Part shown: positions 1 through 7,841 of the stretch, piece by piece
Layout: each line of letters opens with the position of its first letter
Numbering within the stretch: position 1 is the stretch's first letter
Made by a program: the position numbers and the translations under genes
Origin: JAJFUG01 sp964386505
GTDB lineage: Bacteria; Gemmatimonadota; Glassbacteria; GWA2-58-10
NCBI GenBank assembly: GCA_964386505.1
Contig: CAYLSM010000091.1
Span: 1-16,015 of the forward strand
Length of the DNA: 16,015 nt
Direction: 5' to 3'
Notes under the pieces: generated by a model
The model's database searches: none
Seen by the model: only the letters and a program-made list of their open reading frames with translations
Told to the model about the DNA's origin: nothing

Positions 1-1602
1 GGCTCGTTTTCCAGCAGCGATGTTTCGGTGAACATGGGGAAAGCCGTAAGCGAGAACGTTCAATTCAAGGTTTTCGGTCGTTTTTACCGCAGTGATGGCC
101 AGGACCTCTCGGACAAGTATCCGGAGTTGGGTTTCATCCGCCGCTATCCGGCGCCGCTCAAAAACCGCATGGAGGCCCCGGTCCGCGACTGGAACCTGAC
201 CGCCGGCCTCAAGGTTCACAGCCTGTCACTGAGCTTTCACAATTCCTCGTTCCACGAGCAACTCTCGAACGGACTCGACCCGGCCCAGTATGTCTACAAC
301 CGCGAGGCCTACTGGGGCCAGCGGATCACCGGGGTATCACTGTCACATGAATATGAGGCCGGACGGTTCCATCTGACCAGCCATGCCGCGTTCAACGTGT
401 TCGAAATCGACCCGGACATGAACTGGTACTACCTGATCCCGCCCGAGGGGCCGGATAAGGATTATTCGACCCTGAAAGTTCACCAGTATGGCAAAACCAA
501 CGGCACAAAGTTCGATTTCCATGCCCGTTACAGCGCCTCGGACCGGGTGGGCTTGAGCGCCGGGTTTTCCTACGAGGATATCACCGGCCTGGGCACCGGC
601 GATGTCTACGGCCGGCCGTTCAACCCGGATAACCCTCTGTATCTCGACAACTATGGGATCGTGCAGGCCGTGGTCTCCTCGCAGAATTACGGGGTTTACG
701 GCCAGGCCAAAATCAGGCTGAACGGCAGTCTCAGCGCTTTCACCGGGCTGCGGGTCGATTACAACACAATCTATCATTCGACTGTGAACCCCCGGGTCGG
801 GCTGGTGTTCAACCGCTCCGACAATCAGTCTTTCAAGCTGATTTACGGCAGCGCCTTCATCGCGCCCTCTTATTTTCACCGCTTCGAAACCTGGTTCGTG
901 GCGGAATACGGCCATATCCAGAACCCGGGCCTGAAACCTGAGACCATGAAGTCGCTGGAGTTCAACTGGTCGCGTTCCTGGTTGCGGCAGCTTCAGAGTT
1001 CGGTCTCGGTGTTCAACAACTGGGTGGACGACCTGATCGTGAGGCGTAATTACGGCTATATAACGATGAACGACCCGTTCGTGGATGCCGACGGGGACGG
1101 GCAGGTGTTTGTCGAATGGAACGACAATTTCGGCAAGCTCATCTCCCGCGGGGTCGACCTTCGGCTGGACTATGTGCGCAGTCACGACCTGAAAGTGCAT
1201 CTCAACTATTCCTACCTGGACGGGCACAACACCGACCCGAACACCGGCGAGCAGCTCGACCTGTTCAAGACCTCTAAACATAAGGCCATGGCCGGTTTCA
1301 CCTGGTACCCGCTGGAGAACCTGAGCCTGACCCCCAGCTTGCGCTGGGTGGGACGGATCGCCACGCAGCGGGAGAACAGCCTTTACGCCGGACGGAGAAT
1401 GCCCGGCTACTGCCTGGTCAACCTGCACGCCCGCCTGTACGACCTGTGGCCGCAGGTGGAGCTGTTCGTCACTGTCAACAATCTGCTTGACCGGCACTAC
1501 TGCACTTCCGGTGTCGGGTCGGAGTCCTCGGTCTATTTGCCGCAGGTGCCGCAGAACCTGCGATCGGTGATGCTTGGAATCTCGTACAGCCCCTCTTTTT
1601 AG
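1..1602 (+). CDS. TonB-dependent outer-membrane receptor, C-terminal part (5' truncated by window)
   Basis: The frame is open from base 1 to the TAG at 1600-1602, giving about 533 residues. The first ATG (base 34) lies inside the domain, so the gene starts upstream of the window and the N-terminal signal, TonB box and plug are not visible. What remains is a beta-barrel: alternating aromatic/polar strands separated by long loops, a YGSAF(I)APS strand and an 'NPGLKPETMKSLEFNWS' block typical of these receptors, then the closing VNNLLDRHY motif and an LPQVPQNLR stretch before a last strand ending in Phe, the usual BAM recognition residue. The family imports siderophores, cobalamin or other scarce ligands using TonB energy; the substrate cannot be told here. 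A DADGDG loop near residue 362 resembles a calcium-binding loop. The receiver gene starts about 40 bases downstream, suggesting co-transcription. Confidence 0.93.
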   Translation, partial: GSFSSSDVSVNMGKAVSENVQFKVFGRFYRSDGQDLSDKYPELGFIRRYPAPLKNRMEAPVRDWNLTAGLKVHSLSLSFHNSSFHEQLSNGLDPAQYVYNREAYWGQRITGVSLSHEYEAGRFHLTSHAAFNVFEIDPDMNWYYLIPPEGPDKDYSTLKVHQYGKTNGTKFDFHARYSASDRVGLSAGFSYEDITGLGTGDVYGRPFNPDNPLYLDNYGIVQAVVSSQNYGVYGQAKIRLNGSLSAFTGLRVDYNTIYHSTVNPRVGLVFNRSDNQSFKLIYGSAFIAPSYFHRFETWFVAEYGHIQNPGLKPETMKSLEFNWSRSWLRQLQSSVSVFNNWVDDLIVRRNYGYITMNDPFVDADGDGQVFVEWNDNFGKLISRGVDLRLDYVRSHDLKVHLNYSYLDGHNTDPNTGEQLDLFKTSKHKAMAGFTWYPLENLSLTPSLRWVGRIATQRENSLYAGRRMPGYCLVNLHARLYDLWPQVELFVTVNNLLDRHYCTSGVGSESSVYLPQVPQNLRSVMLGISYSPSF

Positions 1603-1641
1603 CGGAGGCGGCTGGGCCGCGGATGCGGCCGGGTGGCGAAA

Positions 1642-2142
1642 ATGTACCAGTACACTCTGCTGTTTATCGATGACGAACAGTCGATCCTGCGTGCGCTGCA
1701 GCGCCTGTTCCGTGACGAGTCGTTCCTCGTGCTGAGCGCCGACAACGCCAGCCGGGGGCTGGAGATCCTGGAGGAAATGGCGGTCGATCTGATCATCTGC
1801 GACCACCGCATGCCTGGGATGAGTGGACTTGATTTTTTCAAAATCGTGGCTGAAAAACATCCCGATACGATCAAGATCCTGCTCACGGGGTTTGCCGACC
1901 TGAACATGGCCCTGGAGGCCATAAACTCCTGCAACCTCTACCGGTTCATCCTGAAGCCGTGGAATAACGACGAGCTGCGGATGACAGTCCGCCGGGCGCT
2001 CGAACACCTGGACCTTCTGCGCAGCAATGCCGACATGACCGCCCGTCTGCAGCGGGTCGAGCTGACTTTGCAGAAAATCGAGGAAAAGTATCCCGGAGTA
2101 ACCCGGATGCCGCAGGACGGAATCTACCGTGTTCAGGCCTGA
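1642..2142 (+). CDS. Stand-alone response-regulator receiver protein
   Basis: A CheY-like receiver domain fills most of this 166-residue protein. The acidic pair is D10-D11, the phosphorylatable Asp is D54 (in ICDHRMPG), the switch Thr is T82 (LLTGFAD) and the conserved Lys is K105 (ILKPWNN). About 45 residues follow, mostly helical and charged, with no recognisable output domain. The YRFILKPWN signature is that of receivers found in HD-GYP and related signalling proteins, and two further close relatives lie downstream in the window. I chose ATG 1642, with GGGTGG five bases upstream; GTG 1633 in frame is an alternative adding three residues. It sits between the receptor and a binding-protein/kinase pair, so the kinase at 3130 is the natural donor (inference). 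Without an output domain it probably acts by protein contact or as a phosphate shuttle. Confidence 0.92.
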   Translation: MYQYTLLFIDDEQSILRALQRLFRDESFLVLSADNASRGLEILEEMAVDLIICDHRMPGMSGLDFFKIVAEKHPDTIKILLTGFADLNMALEAINSCNLYRFILKPWNNDELRMTVRRALEHLDLLRSNADMTARLQRVELTLQKIEEKYPGVTRMPQDGIYRVQA

Positions 2143-2188
2143 CCGTCTTTGGGGAAACAGAACAAACTTTTTCGGGGCAGTCGTAAAG

Positions 2189-3115
2189 ATGACAAGAGGC
2201 TGTCTGGCATATCTGGCCGGTGTCACGCTTCTGGGCCTGGTGCTGGCAACACCCGCAGCCGCGGCGCGTGTGGCGGTGGTTGCCAGTGAAGACTATCCGG
2301 TTTTCCGCCGGGCGGCTTCCGGTTTTTGGGACTATCTGTCTGGACAGGCCGGGGTGCCAGGTCCACTGGCTGACAACTATATCATTCTGGAAAAAGATGC
2401 AGACAGGACCCTGGAGCGGCTGAATGAAATGAACCCCGAACTGGTGCTGGCCCTGGGCAACAATGCCGCCCGGGCTATCCATCGCCAGCTCCCGGGCATG
2501 CCGCTGGTTTTCGCGGTCGTGTCCGATCCGGTCCGTTACGGTATAGTCGATGACCTCGCAAGTCCGGGTGCACTTTTCTCCGGGGTCAGTATCGACATTC
2601 CGGAGGAACTGAAGATCGAGATGCTTCTGCACGCGATCGGACCGGTCAAGTCTATCGGGACAATCTACTCGCCGGGAGAGATAGACCGGATCGAGGCGCT
2701 CAAGGCGCATCTCTCCGAGCGGGGCATCGCGTTCAGCACGCGGCTGGTCCACGAGGACAGCGATATTATACGGGCTGCGCGGGGCCTGGGGCAGATCGAC
2801 ATTTTCTGGATGGTCTCCGACCCGGTGATTTACACGCCCTCCAACCGGGAGCTTCTGTTCAGCTGGCTCCACAGCCACGGTGTGGCGATCCTGACCCCCT
2901 CGGAAAAGTTTCTGGCCGGCAGGAACGGGGGCGACCTGGCCATCGTCATCGATCCCGAAAAGAGCGGCCGTCAGGCCGGACAGATCGCAGCCAGGTTCCT
3001 TCAGCGCACGGCCATTTCCCTGCCGGTCCAGTTCCCGTCTGCGGATGGGTTGCTCCTGCTTTACAAGAAAAGCTCCGGGCTGCGGGTCCCGGCCAACGCC
3101 ATCCCGGTTGAATAG
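2189..3115 (+). CDS. ABC transporter substrate-binding protein (ABC_sub_bind family), probable kinase-linked periplasmic sensor
   Basis: A 308-residue exported protein. Starting at ATG 2189 gives a normal signal peptide: MTRG, a hydrophobic core (LAYLAGVTLLGLVLA) and a TPAAAA cleavage region. The frame is open to 2129, but that longer start would bury the signal and overlap the previous gene. The mature part has two alpha/beta lobes; LVLALGNNAARAI, PLVFAVVSDPV and a second-lobe IGTIYSPGEI followed by WMVSDPVIYTP match the ABC_sub_bind (PF04392) type, whose members bind small ligands. No permease or ATPase gene is adjacent; instead a sensor kinase follows after 14 bases, preceded by an AGGGGGA ribosome site. 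That arrangement suggests that the protein delivers ligand information to the kinase rather than feeding a transporter. The ligand is unknown. Confidence 0.88.
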   Translation: MTRGCLAYLAGVTLLGLVLATPAAAARVAVVASEDYPVFRRAASGFWDYLSGQAGVPGPLADNYIILEKDADRTLERLNEMNPELVLALGNNAARAIHRQLPGMPLVFAVVSDPVRYGIVDDLASPGALFSGVSIDIPEELKIEMLLHAIGPVKSIGTIYSPGEIDRIEALKAHLSERGIAFSTRLVHEDSDIIRAARGLGQIDIFWMVSDPVIYTPSNRELLFSWLHSHGVAILTPSEKFLAGRNGGDLAIVIDPEKSGRQAGQIAARFLQRTAISLPVQFPSADGLLLLYKKSSGLRVPANAIPVE

Positions 3116-3129
3116 GGGGACGACTATCC

Positions 3130-5253
3130 ATGTTTAACCGACTTTTGTACAAATTCCTTTTCGCCTACGCGGTGGTGCTGATAATCCTGTTCATGGGGCA
3201 GGGGCTTTTTCTGCAAGAGTTCGCCCAGCAGTTCGAGCAGACCAGCCGCGAGTACGGCATTGACCAGGTGAACGGGTTCGCGGCCAACCTGGAGCGTTCC
3301 CTCCAGTCGCTCAACATGCCCTCCAACGTCGATCTGGACAGGATCGCGGACAATGCCTCAGTGCGGGAGATGATGCTCGACGCGCTGGCCGGCGCCGCCG
3401 TCTCTCCCAACATTCTTTTCGCCAGCATCCACAACCGAGACGGGAGGGTGCTGTTCGAAGCCGGTCGGCATGACATTCTGCAGGAGGCCGGCTGGAAAAA
3501 ACCGGAGATCTCGAGCCACGACACCACTCTGGCGTTTGACAAAGTGTACAGCGAGAAAAGTCTCGACTATCTGGACCTGATCGAAACGATATCCATCAAG
3601 CAAATCGACGAGAGCGACCGGGAGTCGTTCATTTACGGCGAGGATGAAACTGCGGCAAAGGAAACTCCGGTGGGCTTTGTCCGGCTCGGGATGGACCTCT
3701 CCGCGCTGACCACACGGATCGAGGCGACCAACCGGCGTATGCTGCACATCGCCGTCATTATCTCGATCCTCTCCCTGGGGGCGATACTGATAATGGTGAG
3801 CCGCATGCTCGCTCCGATCAAGCGGCTGCAGGAGGCCACCCGGGAGATTGCCGCCGGCGACCTGAACTACCGGGTGGAGATCGATTCAAGTGATGAGATC
3901 GGCCAGTTGGCCAAATCGTTCGATGAAATGAGAAACAAGCTGAAGAAGATCCGGCGGGAACTGGAACTCCAGGCCGATTTCCTTCAGTACGCCGGGCAAC
4001 TGGCGGTGGCTATCGACCTGGAGGGCAATATCATTTATTTGAACCAGGCCTCGCAGAGCACCCTGGTAGATTCGAAAGATGGAGTAAAAGCCCAAAGTAT
4101 ATGGAGTTACAGCATCTGGAATTATGTAGATGAAAAAGACCATGTCCGGCTCAGGGAAGCAATCAGCACCACTCTGGCCGAGGGCAGATATAACGGTGAG
4201 CTGAGCGTGAGACGGCCGGACGGGATCTGTTTCCCATTCATGTTTTCAGCCGTCTCGCTGAGTATGGAAGACCTCGACAAACCGGCCATCATCATCCTGG
4301 GACAGGATGTCACCAACCTGCGGGAGATGGAGCGCAAGCTGAAACAGCACAGCGAAAACCTGGAGAAGAAAGTCGCCGAAAGGACCGAGGAGATACAACT
4401 GGCCTACGACAAGCTCAAACAGGCGCAGTCACAGGTGCTGCAGAGCGAGAAAATGGCCAGCATCGGCCAGCTCGCCGCCGGCGTGGCCCACGAGATCAAC
4501 AACCCGGTGGGGTTTGTCAAAAGCAACCTTGGCACTCTGGCCGAGTACATGGAGATCCTGAAAAAGGTTCTGGAACGGTACGCCTCGCTCGCGGAAAGGA
4601 TCAAGGAAGGGCAGACCGGCGACAGCGAAGCGGTCCGGGAGGTCCTGGAACAGATCGAAGAGCTCGACCGGGAGGAGGACCTGAACTACATCCTGATCGA
4701 CCTCGACTCCCTGATCAAAGAGTCGAGCGATGGTGTACAGCGTGTCAAGGAGATAGTCCAGAACCTGAAAAGCTTCGCCCGGGTGGATGAGTCCGAGAGC
4801 AAGGAAGCCGACATAAACGAGGGGATCGAGGCCACGCTCAAGGTGGTCTGGAACGAGCTCAAGTACAAGACCACTGTGATCAAGAACCTCCGCCCACTGC
4901 CGCTTATCCACTGCAATCCGGGTCAGCTCAACCAGGTGTTCATGAATCTGCTGGTCAACGCGGCCCAGGCGATACCGGAGCGCGGAGAGATCCGGATAGA
5001 CACCGAGGCCACGGAGGACAAGATAGTGATACGCATCTCCGACACCGGCAGCGGCATCCCGGAAGAGAATATGTCCAAGCTTTTCGATCCGTTTTTTACG
5101 ACCAAACCGGTGGGCAAGGGCACCGGACTGGGGCTTTCAATCTCCTACGGCATCATCCAGAAACACAACGGCACGATCGAGGTCGCCAGCCGGCCGGGCG
5201 AGGGCACCACTTTCACCATCCGACTGCCCATCGTGAACGGGGACAGCTCCTGA
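3130..5253 (+). CDS. Membrane sensor histidine kinase (sensor domain, HAMP, PAS, HisKA-like, HATPase)
   Basis: A 707-residue kinase starting at ATG 3130, nine bases after AGGGGGA. Order of parts: transmembrane helix at about residues 8-28; extracytoplasmic sensor at about 30-203 with a Cache-like strand (ILFASIHNRDGRVLFEAG); second transmembrane helix at about 205-223; HAMP at about 222-276 (LAPIKRL, DEIGQLAKSFDEM); PAS at about 282-395; coiled coil at about 400-445; kinase core. H454 in GVAHEINNP is the phospho-acceptor, N610 lies in the N box, D638 starts the G1 box DTGSGIP, and 662-668 is the G2 box GKGTGLG, so it looks catalytically complete. Between the H box and the N box lies an unusually long helical stretch. 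It probably senses the binding protein encoded just upstream and phosphorylates the receiver at 1642 (inference). Its core closely resembles the kinase at 6456. The PAS carries a small SIWSY/SIWNY tandem duplication. Confidence 0.95.
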   Translation: MFNRLLYKFLFAYAVVLIILFMGQGLFLQEFAQQFEQTSREYGIDQVNGFAANLERSLQSLNMPSNVDLDRIADNASVREMMLDALAGAAVSPNILFASIHNRDGRVLFEAGRHDILQEAGWKKPEISSHDTTLAFDKVYSEKSLDYLDLIETISIKQIDESDRESFIYGEDETAAKETPVGFVRLGMDLSALTTRIEATNRRMLHIAVIISILSLGAILIMVSRMLAPIKRLQEATREIAAGDLNYRVEIDSSDEIGQLAKSFDEMRNKLKKIRRELELQADFLQYAGQLAVAIDLEGNIIYLNQASQSTLVDSKDGVKAQSIWSYSIWNYVDEKDHVRLREAISTTLAEGRYNGELSVRRPDGICFPFMFSAVSLSMEDLDKPAIIILGQDVTNLREMERKLKQHSENLEKKVAERTEEIQLAYDKLKQAQSQVLQSEKMASIGQLAAGVAHEINNPVGFVKSNLGTLAEYMEILKKVLERYASLAERIKEGQTGDSEAVREVLEQIEELDREEDLNYILIDLDSLIKESSDGVQRVKEIVQNLKSFARVDESESKEADINEGIEATLKVVWNELKYKTTVIKNLRPLPLIHCNPGQLNQVFMNLLVNAAQAIPERGEIRIDTEATEDKIVIRISDTGSGIPEENMSKLFDPFFTTKPVGKGTGLGLSISYGIIQKHNGTIEVASRPGEGTTFTIRLPIVNGDSS

Positions 5254-5334
5254 ACCTTAAAAGATAAGACGATACATCGAGAGACCGGGGTACAGACGCG
5301 GGAAGCATGAAATAATCGTGGTTTGGGAGGCCGA

Positions 5335-6459
5335 ATGCAGGTCGCAATCGACAGAGAGGGTGCTTTCTCCGCTCTGGAACAGTCCGCAGAGGAGATGTTG
5401 CGGGACAGTTCGGTGAAAGGGCTTCTGATCCTGGCTTGCGAAAAGAACGGTTTCGATAAGTCGGTGCTCGATCCCTGGCTGGATCGGCTGCCGGTGCCGG
5501 TGATCGGCGGGATTTTCCCCAACGTGGTCTGGGGTCAGGAACTTCTCACCAGGGGCTCGCTCGTGGTCGGGCTTGAGGTCGGGATCGAGGTATACACGGT
5601 CGGGAGACTGAGCGATCCAACCGCGGACTATGATGAGTTGCTGGAGGCCCAGTTCCAGGAGAGAGAGGGAATCGGTACTATGCTGGTGCTGGTGGATGGG
5701 TTGTCACACCGGATTGCCTCGTTTATCGACAGTCTTTATTACACGGTAGGCTTGCAATGCAATTATATCGGAGGTGGGGCCGGGTCGCTGTCCTCGTCGC
5801 AGAGACCCTGCCTGATGACTAACATGGGGCTGATTCAGGACAGCGCCGTGCTGGCGAGGCTCGACACCCGGAGCGGAGTGGGAGCGAAACACGGCTGGAA
5901 CCATTTCAGCGGATCGTACGAGGTGACCGGGGTCGAGGACAACAAGGTCAAAACCCTGGACTGGCGTCCGGCATTCGAGGTCTACCGGGCCGCAGTCGAG
6001 GCACAAAGCGGCAAACGCTTCGAGGATTATGATTTTATCGAACTGGCCCTGAACCATCCGCTGGGGGTGGACCGGATTGGGACCGAGGTGACCCTGAGTT
6101 CTCCCCTGAGTACGGATGAAAACGGCGCCCTGACCTGTGTCGGTGAAATCCCCCTGTACAGCTACGTCGATATTCTCAACGGAGATGTCGAGTCCCTTGT
6201 CCAGGCTGCCGGACAAGCCCTGGAAGAGGCGGAAAGTCAGCTTGAGACCCGTTCGGGCAACGAAGTTGTCCTGCTGATGGACGGCATTTCACGGTCACTG
6301 TGCCTGCGCGAGGATTTCGCGAAGGAACTTGCCGCCTTGAACAGGAGACCGGCTCAACTGGTCGGCGCTCTGGTCATCGGGGAAATCGGGAACAACGGTA
6401 TGGGATACCCGGATTTTCACAATAACACCACTGTTGTCGGACTGTTGGAGAAGCTGTGA
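5335..6459 (+). CDS. FIST-domain sensory protein (FIST_N plus FIST_C)
   Basis: A 374-residue soluble protein with no signal peptide or membrane helix. ATG 5335 follows GGAGG at 5326-5330; a TTG at 5323 in frame is less likely because it lies across that ribosome site. The N-terminal two thirds match FIST_N: GLLILACEKNG, VIGGIFPNVVW, and the glycine-rich YIGGGAGSLSS. The end matches FIST_C: VVLLMDGISRSL, LVGALVIGEIGNNG and the closing DFHNNTTVVGLL. FIST is a proposed ligand-binding sensory domain found with two-component and chemotaxis proteins, thought to bind small molecules such as amino acids; the ligand here is unknown. Its TGA overlaps the GTG start of the next kinase gene (GTGA, 6456-6459), so the two are probably translationally coupled and the FIST protein likely acts as a separate input subunit for that kinase (inference). 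Confidence 0.92.
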   Translation: MQVAIDREGAFSALEQSAEEMLRDSSVKGLLILACEKNGFDKSVLDPWLDRLPVPVIGGIFPNVVWGQELLTRGSLVVGLEVGIEVYTVGRLSDPTADYDELLEAQFQEREGIGTMLVLVDGLSHRIASFIDSLYYTVGLQCNYIGGGAGSLSSSQRPCLMTNMGLIQDSAVLARLDTRSGVGAKHGWNHFSGSYEVTGVEDNKVKTLDWRPAFEVYRAAVEAQSGKRFEDYDFIELALNHPLGVDRIGTEVTLSSPLSTDENGALTCVGEIPLYSYVDILNGDVESLVQAAGQALEEAESQLETRSGNEVVLLMDGISRSLCLREDFAKELAALNRRPAQLVGALVIGEIGNNGMGYPDFHNNTTVVGLLEKL

Positions 6460-7841
6460 ACCCCTCTTATGTCAAATCGCACATCCTTTACCAGATCGCC
6501 ATGTCGATCGGCAACAGCCTGGACACAGCGATGATGCTGCGAAGCAGCCTGACAACGTTTCTGAAAAAACTCAACTGCGCGGCAGGCGGGATACATACTT
6601 TCCTGCGAGGCAAGGACGGGCAGGTCTGTTTCAAGAACGATATTGCGATTCCGCGCAACGCACCCGGCCTGGAGGCCTACCAGGAGGCGCTTAAACTGGT
6701 GCCCAGGTGCATGGATGACATCGACTGGAACAGGATCAGCCAGTCGTTTCCAGTGCAGGGCGTGGCTCCCTCGGGATTGGGGCGCTACTGCGTGCTGGAC
6801 CTGCCCCAGGTCGGGTTCATGGTCCTTATGTGCAATGCAAAACATTCCTCCTGCCCCATGGTTTATTCGCTGAAGCCGTTGCAGCAGAAACTGGCTTTCG
6901 CCCTGATCGCCTGCCGTCAGAACGAGCAACTGGCTAACGCCCAGACCATCCTGGAAAAAAGGGTGGATGAGCGCACCCTGGAAATCGTCGAGGCTTATGA
7001 AAAACTGAATAAGACACAGTCGCAACTGCTGCAGAGCGAAAAAATGGCCGGGATCGGCCAGTTGGCCGCGGGCGTGGCCCACGAGATCAACAATCCAGTC
7101 GGGTTTATCAAAAGCAATCTCGGCACCCTGAGCGAGTACTCCGTCGCTTTAAAAAGCATTATCAGCGGTTTCGGCAAGCTGATGGAGGCGGTCAAACAGG
7201 GAAGGAATATGAACGATTCGGATGTTTCCGCTCTGGTGACCGAACTCGAAACGTTCGAACAGGAGGAGGATCTGCCTTTCATCCTGAAGGACATGGATGC
7301 CCTGATCGCCGAGTCGACGGATGGAGCCCAGCGGGTCAAGGAGATCGTGCAGAACCTCAAAAGCTTCGCCCGGCTGGATGAATCCGAGCAGAAAGAGGCC
7401 GATATAAACGAGGGCATCGAGGCCACGCTCAAGGTGGTCTGGAACGAACTGAAATACAAGGCGACAGTGGTGAAGAACCTCAAGCCCCTGCCCCTGATAC
7501 GCTGCTATCCTGGTCAACTCAACCAGGTGTTCATGAACCTGCTGGTCAACGCGGCCCAATCCATCAAGGATCAGGGGACGATCACGATCGATACCGAAAG
7601 CCATGATTCCATAGTTACAATCCGTATCACCGACACCGGCTCCGGAATACCGAAAGAGAATCTCTCGCGTCTGTTCGACCCGTTTTTCACCACCAAACCG
7701 GTGGGCAAGGGCACTGGCTTGGGTCTTTCGATTTCTTATGGTATAATTAAAAAGCACAACGGTTCAATAGAAGTAGAGAGCCAGGTCGGCCGAGGCACTT
7801 CTTTTACGGTCACTTTGCCGATAAGTGAGGCTGAATCATGA
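6456..7841 (+). CDS. Soluble histidine kinase with Cys-rich N-terminal domain, partner of the FIST protein
   Basis: A 461-residue kinase with no membrane segment. GTG 6456 is chosen because it overlaps the upstream stop as GTGA and has GGAG a few bases before. Residues 1-155 form an unassigned, possibly GAF-like sensor containing seven cysteines (C41, C58, C85, C112, C126, C133, C153). A coiled coil follows at about 157-195, then the kinase core: H209 in GVAHEINNP, N365 in the N box, D393 in DTGSGIP and the G2 box GKGTGLG at 417-423, all intact. The core is very similar in protein and DNA to that of the kinase at 3130, while the sensor halves are unrelated, indicating duplication with sensor swapping. 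Its ATG/TGA overlap with the REC-PAS gene makes that protein a natural phosphorylation target (inference). Confidence 0.93.
   Translation: MNPSYVKSHILYQIAMSIGNSLDTAMMLRSSLTTFLKKLNCAAGGIHTFLRGKDGQVCFKNDIAIPRNAPGLEAYQEALKLVPRCMDDIDWNRISQSFPVQGVAPSGLGRYCVLDLPQVGFMVLMCNAKHSSCPMVYSLKPLQQKLAFALIACRQNEQLANAQTILEKRVDERTLEIVEAYEKLNKTQSQLLQSEKMAGIGQLAAGVAHEINNPVGFIKSNLGTLSEYSVALKSIISGFGKLMEAVKQGRNMNDSDVSALVTELETFEQEEDLPFILKDMDALIAESTDGAQRVKEIVQNLKSFARLDESEQKEADINEGIEATLKVVWNELKYKATVVKNLKPLPLIRCYPGQLNQVFMNLLVNAAQSIKDQGTITIDTESHDSIVTIRITDTGSGIPKENLSRLFDPFFTTKPVGKGTGLGLSISYGIIKKHNGSIEVESQVGRGTSFTVTLPISEAES

Noticed and set aside
343..2226. 627-codon open frame on the minus strand
   Set aside because: It spans the TonB receptor and receiver genes in antisense, and its His/Val/Gln-rich translation is typical of a shadow frame.
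5254..5334. Possible promoter or terminator between the membrane kinase and the FIST gene
   Set aside because: Only 81 bases; no hairpin with a T run, no sigma-54 match and no convincing -35/-10 pair. Whether regions 1 and 2 are one transcript cannot be decided here.
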